A DNA stretch of 9,339 nucleotides from SIAJ01 sp035258765 (GTDB lineage Bacteria; Planctomycetota; Planctomycetia; Gemmatales; Gemmataceae). Location of the stretch: NCBI GenBank assembly GCA_035258765.1, contig DATFWZ010000529.1:1-9339 (forward strand), written 5' to 3'. The notes below the pieces were generated by a model that saw only the letters and a program-made list of their open reading frames with translations, did no database searches and had not been told where the DNA came from. The position numbers and the translations under genes were made by a program. Of the stretch, positions 1-6,050 are shown piece by piece (the stretch's first letter is position 1; each line of letters opens with the position of its first letter).

Positions 1-1
1 C

Positions 2-523
2 GAGGTCATCAAGGAGGCGACGGCCCATTACATGGGCATGCTCGCGACCCTGATGAACGGCCTCGCCCTCCAGGAGGCGCTGGAGAGCCTCGGGATACAG
101 ACGCGGCTCCAGACCGCCCTGCGGGTGGATAGCGTGGCCGAGTTCTTCATCCGCCGCCGGGCCGAGCGCCACCTGGAAAAGGGCCGTGTCGTGATCCTCG
201 CCGGGGGGACGGGCAACCCGTTTGTGACGACTGACACGGCCGCGGCCCTTCGCGGCATCGAGCTGGGCGTGAACCTGCTCCTCAAGGCCACGCGGGTGGA
301 GGGGGTGTTCTCGGACGACCCGGAGAAGAACCCGCACGCGGTCCGCTACGACCGCCTGACTTACGACCGGGTGTTCAAGGAGAAGCTGCGCGTCATGGAC
401 CTGTCGGCGATCGAGATGTGCGAGAAGCACCGGCTGCCGATCCTGGTCTTCAATTACAAGAAGGAAGGGAACATCGAGCGGGCGGTCGCGGGCCACCCGA
501 TCGGCACGCTGGTTACGGAATAA
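2..523 (+). CDS. pyrH: UMP kinase (uridylate kinase), 5' end missing
   Basis: Phosphorylates UMP to UDP with ATP in the cytoplasm, feeding pyrimidine nucleotide synthesis. The reading frame is open from base 2, so the gene starts outside the window; the 173 C-terminal residues are present, against about 240 for the whole bacterial enzyme. Visible family signatures are HYMGMLATLMNGLALQEAL near the cut end, VVILAGGTGNPFVTTDTAA (nucleotide/UMP-binding region of the amino acid kinase fold), LLLKATRVEGVFSDDP, the LTYDRVFKEKLRVMDLSAIEMC segment and a GTLVTE carboxyl end. These match bacterial hexameric PyrH closely. The missing N-terminal third would hold the first ATP-binding glycine loop. It is followed 98 bp later by frr in the same direction, the standard pyrH-frr arrangement. 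Nothing looks broken or unusual. Confidence 0.97.
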   Translation, partial: EVIKEATAHYMGMLATLMNGLALQEALESLGIQTRLQTALRVDSVAEFFIRRRAERHLEKGRVVILAGGTGNPFVTTDTAAALRGIELGVNLLLKATRVEGVFSDDPEKNPHAVRYDRLTYDRVFKEKLRVMDLSAIEMCEKHRLPILVFNYKKEGNIERAVAGHPIGTLVTE

Positions 524-525
524 TC

Positions 526-569
526 GGTAGTCCGCGGTCCTCAATCCCCCGTTCGGTCGGCGGACGACC
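526..569 (+). other. Imperfect hairpin between pyrH and frr
   Basis: Just after the pyrH stop, GGTAGTCCGC (526-535) can pair with GCGGACGACC (560-569) with one A-G mismatch, leaving a 24-base loop. There is no T-run after it, so it is not a standard intrinsic terminator. In a GC-rich spacer such a pairing may be chance. It could also stabilise the upstream messenger end or attenuate read-through into frr. Confidence 0.3.
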
Positions 570-621
570 CGACGCGGGTTCCTGATTGCGGGCCGGGGAC
601 GACGGAATGGGGACCCATCAC

Positions 622-1182
622 ATGACTTCCGACCAAATCATCAAGGACTGCAAGGACCGGATGGAAAAGGCCCTGGAGGTCCTGCGTAACGAGCTGAAGG
701 GACTGCGGACCGGCCGGGCCTCCCCGGCCCTGCTCGACGCCCTGCGGGTCGAGTACTACGGCTCGCCGACGCCGATCAAGCAGCTCGCCTCGGTCAGCGC
801 GCCGGAACCACAGCAGCTCCTGATCAAGCCATTTGACGCGACCGCCCTCAAGGACATCGAGAAGGCGATCCGGAACAGCGATCTGGGCCTGTCCCCGGAC
901 AACGACGGCAAGGTAATCCGCCTCAAAATCCCGGCCATGTCCGGCGAGCAGCGGACCAAGCTGGCGAAGAAGGTCAAGGAACTGGCCGAGAATGCCAAGG
1001 TGTCGTGCCGCAACGTCCGCCGCGACGCCAACAAGCATGTCGAGACCGAGGAGAAGGCCAAGACCATGACCGAGGACGACGCCAAGAAGGCCAAGGACAA
1101 GGTGCAGGACGTCCTCAAGCAGTACGAGGCCAAGGCGGACGAGCTGGCGACGGCCAAGAGCAAAGAGATTACGGAGCAGTAA
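622..1182 (+). CDS. frr: Ribosome recycling factor
   Basis: Cytoplasmic translation factor that, with EF-G, splits the post-termination 70S complex. The product is 186 residues from the ATG at 622, almost the same as E. coli RRF (185), which is why this start is preferred. An in-frame ATG at 607 would add five residues and a TTG at 586 twelve, neither adding recognisable family sequence. GGGG at 609-612, about 9 bases before ATG 622, is a plausible but weak ribosome binding site. Family hallmarks are LKGLRTGRASPALLD near residue 30, YYGSPTPIKQLASVSAPEPQQLLIKPFD (the beta domain), and the C-terminal three-helix-bundle segment IPAMSGEQRTKLAKKVKELAE followed by RNVRRDANK. The charged Lys/Glu-rich end is typical. 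It lies 98 bp after pyrH and is probably co-transcribed with it. Confidence 0.96.
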   Translation: MTSDQIIKDCKDRMEKALEVLRNELKGLRTGRASPALLDALRVEYYGSPTPIKQLASVSAPEPQQLLIKPFDATALKDIEKAIRNSDLGLSPDNDGKVIRLKIPAMSGEQRTKLAKKVKELAENAKVSCRNVRRDANKHVETEEKAKTMTEDDAKKAKDKVQDVLKQYEAKADELATAKSKEITEQ

Positions 1183-1191
1183 CGCTCCCCG

Positions 1192-1264
1192 AATGACCAA
1201 TAGCCAATGACCCGTGACGAATGACCACCCACCGGGTTTGGTCATTGGTCATCGGTCATTGGTC
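1192..1264. repeat. Degenerate GGTCATTGG repeat with dyad symmetry
   Basis: The spacer between frr and the ATPase gene holds variants of one short word on both strands. The left half has AATGACCAAT (1192-1201), CCAATGACC (1204-1212) and AATGACC (1220-1226). The right half has GGTCATTGG twice (1240-1248 and 1254-1262) with GGTCATC between them. AATGACC (1220-1226) pairs exactly with GGTCATT (1240-1246), and inside it ACCC (1227-1230) pairs with GGGT (1234-1237). Outer pairs such as GACCAAT (1195-1201) with ATTGGTC (1258-1264) extend the hairpin imperfectly. No T-tract follows. It may end frr transcripts or may be a dispersed intergenic repeat. Confidence 0.75.
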
Positions 1265-1268
1265 GTTT

Positions 1269-1273
1269 AAGGA
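1269..1273 (+). promoter_or_regulatory. Ribosome binding site of the Ca2+-ATPase gene
   Basis: AAGGA at 1269-1273 is a good Shine-Dalgarno match. It lies six bases before the ATG at 1280 but only three before the in-frame TTG at 1277, so it selects the ATG as the start. Confidence 0.7.
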
Positions 1274-1279
1274 CTGTTG

Positions 1280-4200
1280 ATGCGCACCCTCCGCGAAATC
1301 CACGAACAGTTTCCGGCCGCTCGCGACCGGGGACTGGACCACGACGAGGTCGGTCAGAGCCTCAGTCGGTTCGGGGCGAACCGCCTGACCCCGCTCCCGC
1401 GGGAGCCGCTCTGGCGGAAGTTTCTCGAAAAGTTCGACGAGCCGATCGTCAAGATCCTGCTCGCGGCCACGCTCCTGAAGACCGTGGTGGATCTGTTCGC
1501 CCCGGAGGGGCCGTGGGGCCTGTTCGGGCTCGGCCTCAGTGTGGCCGTGTTCGTCGTCGCGTTAGCGCTCAAGCTCCGCGAATGGCTGCCGTCGATGATG
1601 TTTGGCACAGCTATCGTCCTCGTGCTCCTGAGCATCGTCTCCGGCCACCCGTCGTACGAAGGGCTGGCCGTCATGGTCGCCGTCATGCTCGCGACCGGGG
1701 TGGCGTTCGCCAGCGAGTACAAGAGCGACCGGGCATTCGAGGTACTTAACGCCGAGAAGGAATCACTGCGCGCCAAGGTGATGCGGCACGGGGAGGTGCA
1801 CACCGTCCCACTCGAGGACGTGGTCGTCGGGGACCTGGTCGTGCTCGAGATGGGTGACGAGATCCCGGCGGACGGCCGAATCCGGCGGGCCAACGAGCTC
1901 TACATCGACCAGTCGCTCATGACCGGAGAGTCGGAACCGGTCCGCAAGTTGACCCGTCCGGACGACGACCCGGCCGACGGGCCGGATCACCCCGGGTGCG
2001 TGTACCGCGGGACGCAGGTCGTGGACGGGGCCGGGCAGATGGTGGTCGCCGAGGTCGGCGACCTGACCATGATCGGCCAGATCGCTCGGCGGCTGTCGGC
2101 CGAAACGGACGGGGAGGCGGACCGGCCGGCCGCGCACACTGGTGAGGCTCGGATCAAAAGGAAGCTGACCGTTTCCAAGCAGGAGACGCCCCTGCAGGTC
2201 AAGCTGACAGCACTGGCCGGTCAGATCAGCAAGGTGGGGTACGCGGCGGCGTTGGCCATCTTTCTCGCGCTACTCATCCGCGGGGTAGTGTTCACCCGCG
2301 AGGTCCGTTTTTCCCCGACGTTCGTCGTCGATCCCGCGAGTGGCGAATACCTGACCGACGCGACCGGCAACCGGATCACCAACCCGGCGGCCGGGCCCCT
2401 CGAGACGACTGGCAAGGCACTGAACGATTCGGTCGGAGCGCTGCTCGGGTACTTCGTGTACATGGTGATCATCATCGTCGTGGCCGTCCCCGAGGGGCTG
2501 CCGATGAGCGTGACAGTGTCCCTGGCATTGGCCATGCGGAAGATGACCCGGGCCAACAGCCTGGTCCGCGAACTCGTCGCGTGTGAGACGATCGGGTCAG
2601 CGACCGTGATTTGCTCAGACAAGACGGGAACGCTGACGCAAAACCAAATGCAAGTGGAGCGCGTCGGCCTGGCGGGGGCAGTCCACAATCGCGGGGGCGA
2701 TTGGCCGAAGCTGACGACCGATTTGCGCACCCCGGCCGACTGGACGGTTTTGAATGGGACGGTGAATTCGACCGCGAATCTGGAAGTGAAGGACGGCAAG
2801 ACCGTCGTCATCGGCAACACGACTGAAGGGGCCCTGTTGCGCTGGGCGCGGGAGGCGGGGATCGATTACTGCGACCGGCGCGAGGTGTTCCCGCTGCGGT
2901 ACCAGATGCACTTCTCGTCAGACCGCAAGCGGATGACCAGCGTGGTCGAACGCGAGGGCCGACTCGTCGTGTTCATGAAGGGGGCGCCGGAGATCGTCCT
3001 GGAGCGCTGTACCCACGGGTTGGATGGGGCCGGTGAAACCGTCCCGCTGACGGACGCTGATCTGCAAGTGCTCGCGGGGCAACTCCGGGAAGCGGCCGGG
3101 CGGGCGATGCGGACGCTGGCCTTCGCCCACCGCGACCTTCCCGCGGACACCCCCCGCGATGAGGATTCGCTCCACGACCGCCGCGACGAGATCGAGCGCG
3201 GGTTGGTGTTCGACGGGTGGGTGGCCATCCGCGACCCCCTCCGTCCGGATGTCCCGGACGCGATCGCCGAGTGCCGCCAGGCCGGGATCGAGGTGAAGAT
3301 GATCACCGGGGACAACATCGAGACGGCTCGGGCCATCGGCGCCGAGATTGGCCTGCTCGACTCCCCGGCGGCCATCGCCTTGACGTCCGACGAATTCAAC
3401 AAGATGTCGGACGAGGAACTCAAGTCCCGGCTTCCGCGGCTGCGGATCCTGGCTCGGGCCCGGCCGCTGGACAAGTTCCGCATGGTCCGCCTGCTTCAGG
3501 ACCAGGGGCACGTGGTCGCGGTGACGGGGGACGGGACCAACGACGCCCCCGCCTTGAAGCGGGCGGACGTCGGGCTGGCGATGGGGGTCGCGGGGACGGA
3601 GGTGGCCAAGGAGGCGAGCAAGATCGTCCTGCTCGACGACGCGTTTTCCACGATCGTGCAAGCCGTTCATTGGGGTCGGTCGCTGTACGAGAATATCCAG
3701 CGGTTCATTCAGTTTCAGCTGACCATCAACGTCTCGGCCCTGGTGATCGCGTTCCTGGGGCCGTTCTTCGGGGTCAAACCGCCGTTCACCGTCCTTCAGC
3801 TCCTGTGGATCAACGTCATCATGGACACGTTCGCGGCCATCGCCCTGTGTAGCGAACCGCCGCGGCCGGGAATCATGCGGCAGCGGCCGAAGCGGAAGGA
3901 CGAGAGCATCGTTACCCCGGCCATGTGGCGGACGATCCTGGGCACGGCGGGGTTCTTCGTGGTGGTGATGATCGCGTTGCTACTCGGCATGGAGGCCGGG
4001 TGGTTCGCGTCCGGGAGTGGGCACAACCCGGACCGGTGGGAGTTCGCCCCGCTGAACGTCCGCCAGGTCACCATATTCTTCACCGCGTACGTCTTGTTCC
4101 AGGTGTGGAACGCATTCAATTGCCGGTCGCTGACGCCGGACACGAGCGGGCTGGTTGGCGCGTTGCGGAACCCGGCGTTCCTGGGAATCATGGCGGCAAT

Positions 4201-4369
4201 CGTGGTTGGGCAGGTGTTGATCGTCACGGCCGGCGGGCGCACCTTCTCGGTTGAGCCGCTCGGCGTCCTGGACTGGATCGTAATCGCGGTCGCCACGTCG
4301 TCGGTTCTGGTGTTCGAGGAGCTCGCCCGGCGGGTACGGCGAGCTGGAGCAATGCCGCAAGCGGCTTGA
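1280..4369 (+). CDS. Calcium-translocating P-type ATPase, PMCA (type IIB) class
   Basis: Membrane pump that couples ATP hydrolysis to Ca2+ export through a phospho-aspartate intermediate; 1029 residues from ATG 1280. An N-terminal cation-ATPase domain (1-55) is followed by membrane helices. Catalytic motifs are complete: actuator TGES (215-218), M4 PEGLP (404-408), phosphorylation motif CSDKTGTLT with D447, nucleotide-domain FSSDRKRM and KGAPE (567-571), TGDN (676-679) and TGDGTNDAP (749-757). N845 and D849 in M6 (LLWINVIMDTF) with E405 of M4 match the single PMCA-type calcium site. M5 reads QLTINVSALV, with Asn (N817) rather than the Glu of SERCA site I, again as in PMCA. Four hydrophobic stretches (about 56-73, 80-97, 106-121, 128-144) precede the actuator domain where two are usual. 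M3-M4 are joined by a roughly 50-residue outer loop (338-388). There is no calmodulin-type tail. Probably co-transcribed with the ferredoxin gene downstream. Calcium specificity is inferred from motif similarity. Confidence 0.94.
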   Translation: MRTLREIHEQFPAARDRGLDHDEVGQSLSRFGANRLTPLPREPLWRKFLEKFDEPIVKILLAATLLKTVVDLFAPEGPWGLFGLGLSVAVFVVALALKLREWLPSMMFGTAIVLVLLSIVSGHPSYEGLAVMVAVMLATGVAFASEYKSDRAFEVLNAEKESLRAKVMRHGEVHTVPLEDVVVGDLVVLEMGDEIPADGRIRRANELYIDQSLMTGESEPVRKLTRPDDDPADGPDHPGCVYRGTQVVDGAGQMVVAEVGDLTMIGQIARRLSAETDGEADRPAAHTGEARIKRKLTVSKQETPLQVKLTALAGQISKVGYAAALAIFLALLIRGVVFTREVRFSPTFVVDPASGEYLTDATGNRITNPAAGPLETTGKALNDSVGALLGYFVYMVIIIVVAVPEGLPMSVTVSLALAMRKMTRANSLVRELVACETIGSATVICSDKTGTLTQNQMQVERVGLAGAVHNRGGDWPKLTTDLRTPADWTVLNGTVNSTANLEVKDGKTVVIGNTTEGALLRWAREAGIDYCDRREVFPLRYQMHFSSDRKRMTSVVEREGRLVVFMKGAPEIVLERCTHGLDGAGETVPLTDADLQVLAGQLREAAGRAMRTLAFAHRDLPADTPRDEDSLHDRRDEIERGLVFDGWVAIRDPLRPDVPDAIAECRQAGIEVKMITGDNIETARAIGAEIGLLDSPAAIALTSDEFNKMSDEELKSRLPRLRILARARPLDKFRMVRLLQDQGHVVAVTGDGTNDAPALKRADVGLAMGVAGTEVAKEASKIVLLDDAFSTIVQAVHWGRSLYENIQRFIQFQLTINVSALVIAFLGPFFGVKPPFTVLQLLWINVIMDTFAAIALCSEPPRPGIMRQRPKRKDESIVTPAMWRTILGTAGFFVVVMIALLLGMEAGWFASGSGHNPDRWEFAPLNVRQVTIFFTAYVLFQVWNAFNCRSLTPDTSGLVGALRNPAFLGIMAAIVVGQVLIVTAGGRTFSVEPLGVLDWIVIAVATSSVLVFEELARRVRRAGAMPQAA

Positions 4370-4374
4370 GGGGG
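4368..4374 (+). promoter_or_regulatory. Ribosome binding site overlapping the ATPase stop codon
   Basis: GAGGGGG at 4368-4374 begins inside the TGA stop of the ATPase (4367-4369) and ends two bases before the ferredoxin ATG at 4377. The stop, ribosome binding site and start form one compact block, which suggests translational coupling. The spacing is tight, so coupling rather than free initiation may dominate. Confidence 0.6.
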
Positions 4375-4376
4375 AC

Positions 4377-4763
4377 ATGGACAAGCTCGACAAGTCCGGA
4401 TCCTTGCCCGAGGTCGCGGCCAAGTTGGCGATCGGCTCGTACCATCGGCACGTGTTCTTGTGCGTCGGGGACAACTGTTGCACGACCGAGGTCGGACTGG
4501 CGGCCTGGGAGGCGCTCAAGAAGGAGCTGAAGGAACGCAACCTGTCACTATCGACCGGCCCAAACGCCTGCTACCGGACCAAGGTCAACTGCCTGCGCGT
4601 CTGCCAGGGCGGGCCGATCGCGGTCGTCTACCCCGAGGGGACGTGGTATGCCGGCCTGACCGCGGACCGCATCCCGCTGTTTGTGCAACAACACTTGGTT
4701 GAGGGCAAGCCGGTCGCGGAGTGGGTCTTTGCCGAGAACCCGCTGCCGAACGACGAGGGCTGA
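4377..4763 (+). CDS. Thioredoxin-fold (2Fe-2S) ferredoxin
   Basis: Small 128-residue protein of the thioredoxin-like [2Fe-2S] ferredoxin family (Clostridium pasteurianum/Aquifex aeolicus type). The closest resemblance is to the C-terminal half of the Aquifex protein: CLRVCQGGPIAVVYPEGTWY here has the same Cys-x3-Cys, Gly-Pro and VVYP-G-WY pattern. Six cysteines are present: C29, C34, C35, C65, C72 and C76. C29, C72, C76 and one of C34/C35 are the likely cluster ligands; C65 and the remaining cysteine of the CC pair are extra. The usual gap of about 12 residues between the first two ligands is short here (HVFLCVGDNCC). An N-terminal extension of about 22 residues precedes the fold. No signal peptide is seen, so it is cytoplasmic. 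It begins 7 bases after the Ca2+-ATPase stop. Role: electron carrier or redox sensor; partner unknown. Association with the pump is inferred from position only. Confidence 0.88.
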   Translation: MDKLDKSGSLPEVAAKLAIGSYHRHVFLCVGDNCCTTEVGLAAWEALKKELKERNLSLSTGPNACYRTKVNCLRVCQGGPIAVVYPEGTWYAGLTADRIPLFVQQHLVEGKPVAEWVFAENPLPNDEG

Positions 4764-4982
4764 CTTGAATATGTGGGCAGCGACATGTCCGGACATCGAA
4801 TCGTTCCGACTAGGCCTTATTGGCGGCTAGAGCGAGCTTCACGGGAGTGTCGCGGGTGAGGAGGAGCCCGAAGCGGAGCGAGGGCGAAGCCGACCCGGCG
4901 GCGCCCGAGGACAAGCCGGCGTCGCCCTCGCTCCGCTTCGGGCTCCGCCTCGCGCGGCCGCTCCAGCCACCTGAAATGCGCG
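4764..4982. other. Gene-free convergent junction
   Basis: This spacer separates the plus-strand ferredoxin from the minus-strand lipoprotein gene. Its left part (4764-4821) has little structure apart from a 12-base perfect palindrome, ATGTCCGGACAT (4785-4796). The rest is the large palindromic element described separately. Open frames crossing it are by-products of the inverted repeat and match no family I know. Confidence 0.7.
4822..4971. repeat. Large imperfect palindrome with 25-bp perfect stem, possible bidirectional terminator or dispersed repeat
   Basis: Bases 4863-4887 and 4922-4946 are exact reverse complements over 25 bp; the left arm begins GGAGCCCGAAGCGGAGCGAG. After one mismatch inside, GCCG (4889-4892) pairs with CGGC (4917-4920), leaving a 24-base loop. 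Outside the perfect stem, G4861-A4859 pair with T4950-C4948. Further out, GGCGGCTAGAGCG (4822-4834) pairs with CGCTCCAGCCACC (4959-4971) at 11 of 13 positions, with about 12 extra bases on the left arm. There is no T-run, so an intrinsic terminator would be atypical. Its place between convergent genes fits a terminator role; its length and symmetry also fit a mobile or REP-like palindromic unit. Confidence 0.85.
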
Positions 4983-6050
4983 CTAGCGGGCAAACTCATC
5001 GCGTAGGAACTGCTGAGCCTCGTCCCAAAGGTCCGCGGCCTTCTCCCAGTCCACGGCCATCACCTTGACCTGCTCCGGACGCACCAGGGCTGGGTGTAGA
5101 GTGGCTCGAGCCTCCGGGTTGAGCGGCACCTGATATCCCCCGCCTTCCGCCAAACGTCGCTCAACGTCCGCGCTCAAGAGGTAATCAACCAGCTTTCGCG
5201 CTCCGTCCGGGTTCGGTGCGCCCTTAATGACCATCACCGTGTTCGGAAGGAACAGCGTCCCGAGCCGCGGGCGGGCCGGGTGACCGTCCCGGTCCGGGAT
5301 GACGATCGCGACCGCCTTCCCGGCGTTCAATTCCCCGATCGCGTCGTCTGAGTCGGTCAGGCCGACCAGGAGTTGGCCGTCGGCGACCGCCTGGGCGACT
5401 TGTTTGTTCCCCGGGACCACCGTGATGTCATTCGCCTTCAGGCCGCGGTAGAGCGCCTTAGCCGATTCGACCCCGAGTACGTCGAACAGGCACGCGGCCT
5501 GCGTCGCCGTCGTCCCGAACTGCGGCTTGGCGATCGCCAACTTTCCTTTCCACTTCGCGTCCGTCAGATCGAGGATGCTCCGCGGCCGCTCGGCCTCGGG
5601 GACGCTCGTGTGGACAATCAGCACTCGCGGCCGGGCCGCGAAAGCCTGCCACGTTCGATCCTTGGCCTTGGTCCAATCGGGGTACGACGCCGATGACGGG
5701 CTCTCGTACGGCTCGAGAAGTCCCTGGCGTTGGAGTCGGATCGTGTTCAGGATTTCGTTGTTCCAGAACACCCCGCACCGCGGGCGATCCTTCTCGCCGA
5801 CCAACTCCTGATAGAGCCCGACGGACTTTTGCGCCTCGGTGTCGTATTTCGCGGCGACGGTGACTTTCGTGATCGCGGAAAACTCGGCGAGGATGGACTC
5901 TGCGTACTCCCGGTCCTGGGCACAGTACAGGACCACGCGGGAGTCCGACGACGAACAACCGGCGATGACGGGCAAGAGTGCCAGGGCCATGACCAGCAGC
6001 GATGCGTCAGGCCGGTGTGAGGAATCGGAACAGGAAGAACCGGACCGCAT
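4983..6050 (-). CDS. Periplasmic binding lipoprotein, iron(III)/family 1 ABC solute-binding type
   Basis: Predicted 355-residue ligand-binding lipoprotein of an ABC importer. The hydrophobic stretch LLVMALALLPVIAGC ends in a lipobox with lipid-carrying Cys at about residue 32. The mature part starts with RVVLYCAQDREYAESIL, then YDTEAQKSVGLYQELV, FWNNEILNTIRLQRQGLLEPY, FAARPRVLIVHTS and GTTATQAACLFDVLG, the pattern of FbpA/FutA-like proteins. At about 232-237, where iron-binding members have a Tyr-Tyr pair, TDSDDA is found, so the ligand is uncertain. The ATG at 6050 is chosen because it gives a normal lipoprotein leader; GTG 6056 adds two residues, while ATG 5990 would leave an n-region without positive charge. 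No strong ribosome binding site is visible. The start lies inside the 3' end of the AsmA-like gene (44-nt overlap), implying a shared transcript. No permease or ATPase gene is next to it here. Confidence 0.88.
   Translation of the reverse strand: MRSGSSCSDSSHRPDASLLVMALALLPVIAGCSSSDSRVVLYCAQDREYAESILAEFSAITKVTVAAKYDTEAQKSVGLYQELVGEKDRPRCGVFWNNEILNTIRLQRQGLLEPYESPSSASYPDWTKAKDRTWQAFAARPRVLIVHTSVPEAERPRSILDLTDAKWKGKLAIAKPQFGTTATQAACLFDVLGVESAKALYRGLKANDITVVPGNKQVAQAVADGQLLVGLTDSDDAIGELNAGKAVAIVIPDRDGHPARPRLGTLFLPNTVMVIKGAPNPDGARKLVDYLLSADVERRLAEGGGYQVPLNPEARATLHPALVRPEQVKVMAVDWEKAADLWDEAQQFLRDEFAR

Noticed and set aside
586..621. Longer N-terminus for ribosome recycling factor from TTG 586 or ATG 607
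   Set aside because: The extra residues match nothing in the RRF family, and the ATG at 622 gives the standard length.
541..1245. Minus-strand open frame of 234 codons covering frr
   Set aside because: It is fully opposite a well-recognised RRF gene, and its N-terminal part is just translation of the GGTCATTGG repeat.
1192..1264. CRISPR-like repeat array
   Set aside because: The units are too short, contiguous, degenerate and in both orientations; there are no spacers and no cas genes.
2918..3670. Minus-strand open frame of 250 codons opposite the ATPase P and N domains
   Set aside because: The sense strand encodes canonical P-type ATPase motifs; the antisense product has biased composition and no domain.
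4785..4796. Perfect 12-base palindrome ATGTCCGGACAT as an operator
   Set aside because: It lies downstream of the ferredoxin stop and upstream of no gene on either strand, so an operator role has no target.
4820..5068. Small plus-strand frame through the convergent junction
   Set aside because: It runs through the inverted repeat and into the antisense of the lipoprotein gene. Its product is a low-complexity Arg/Pro/Ser sequence with no ribosome binding site of note.
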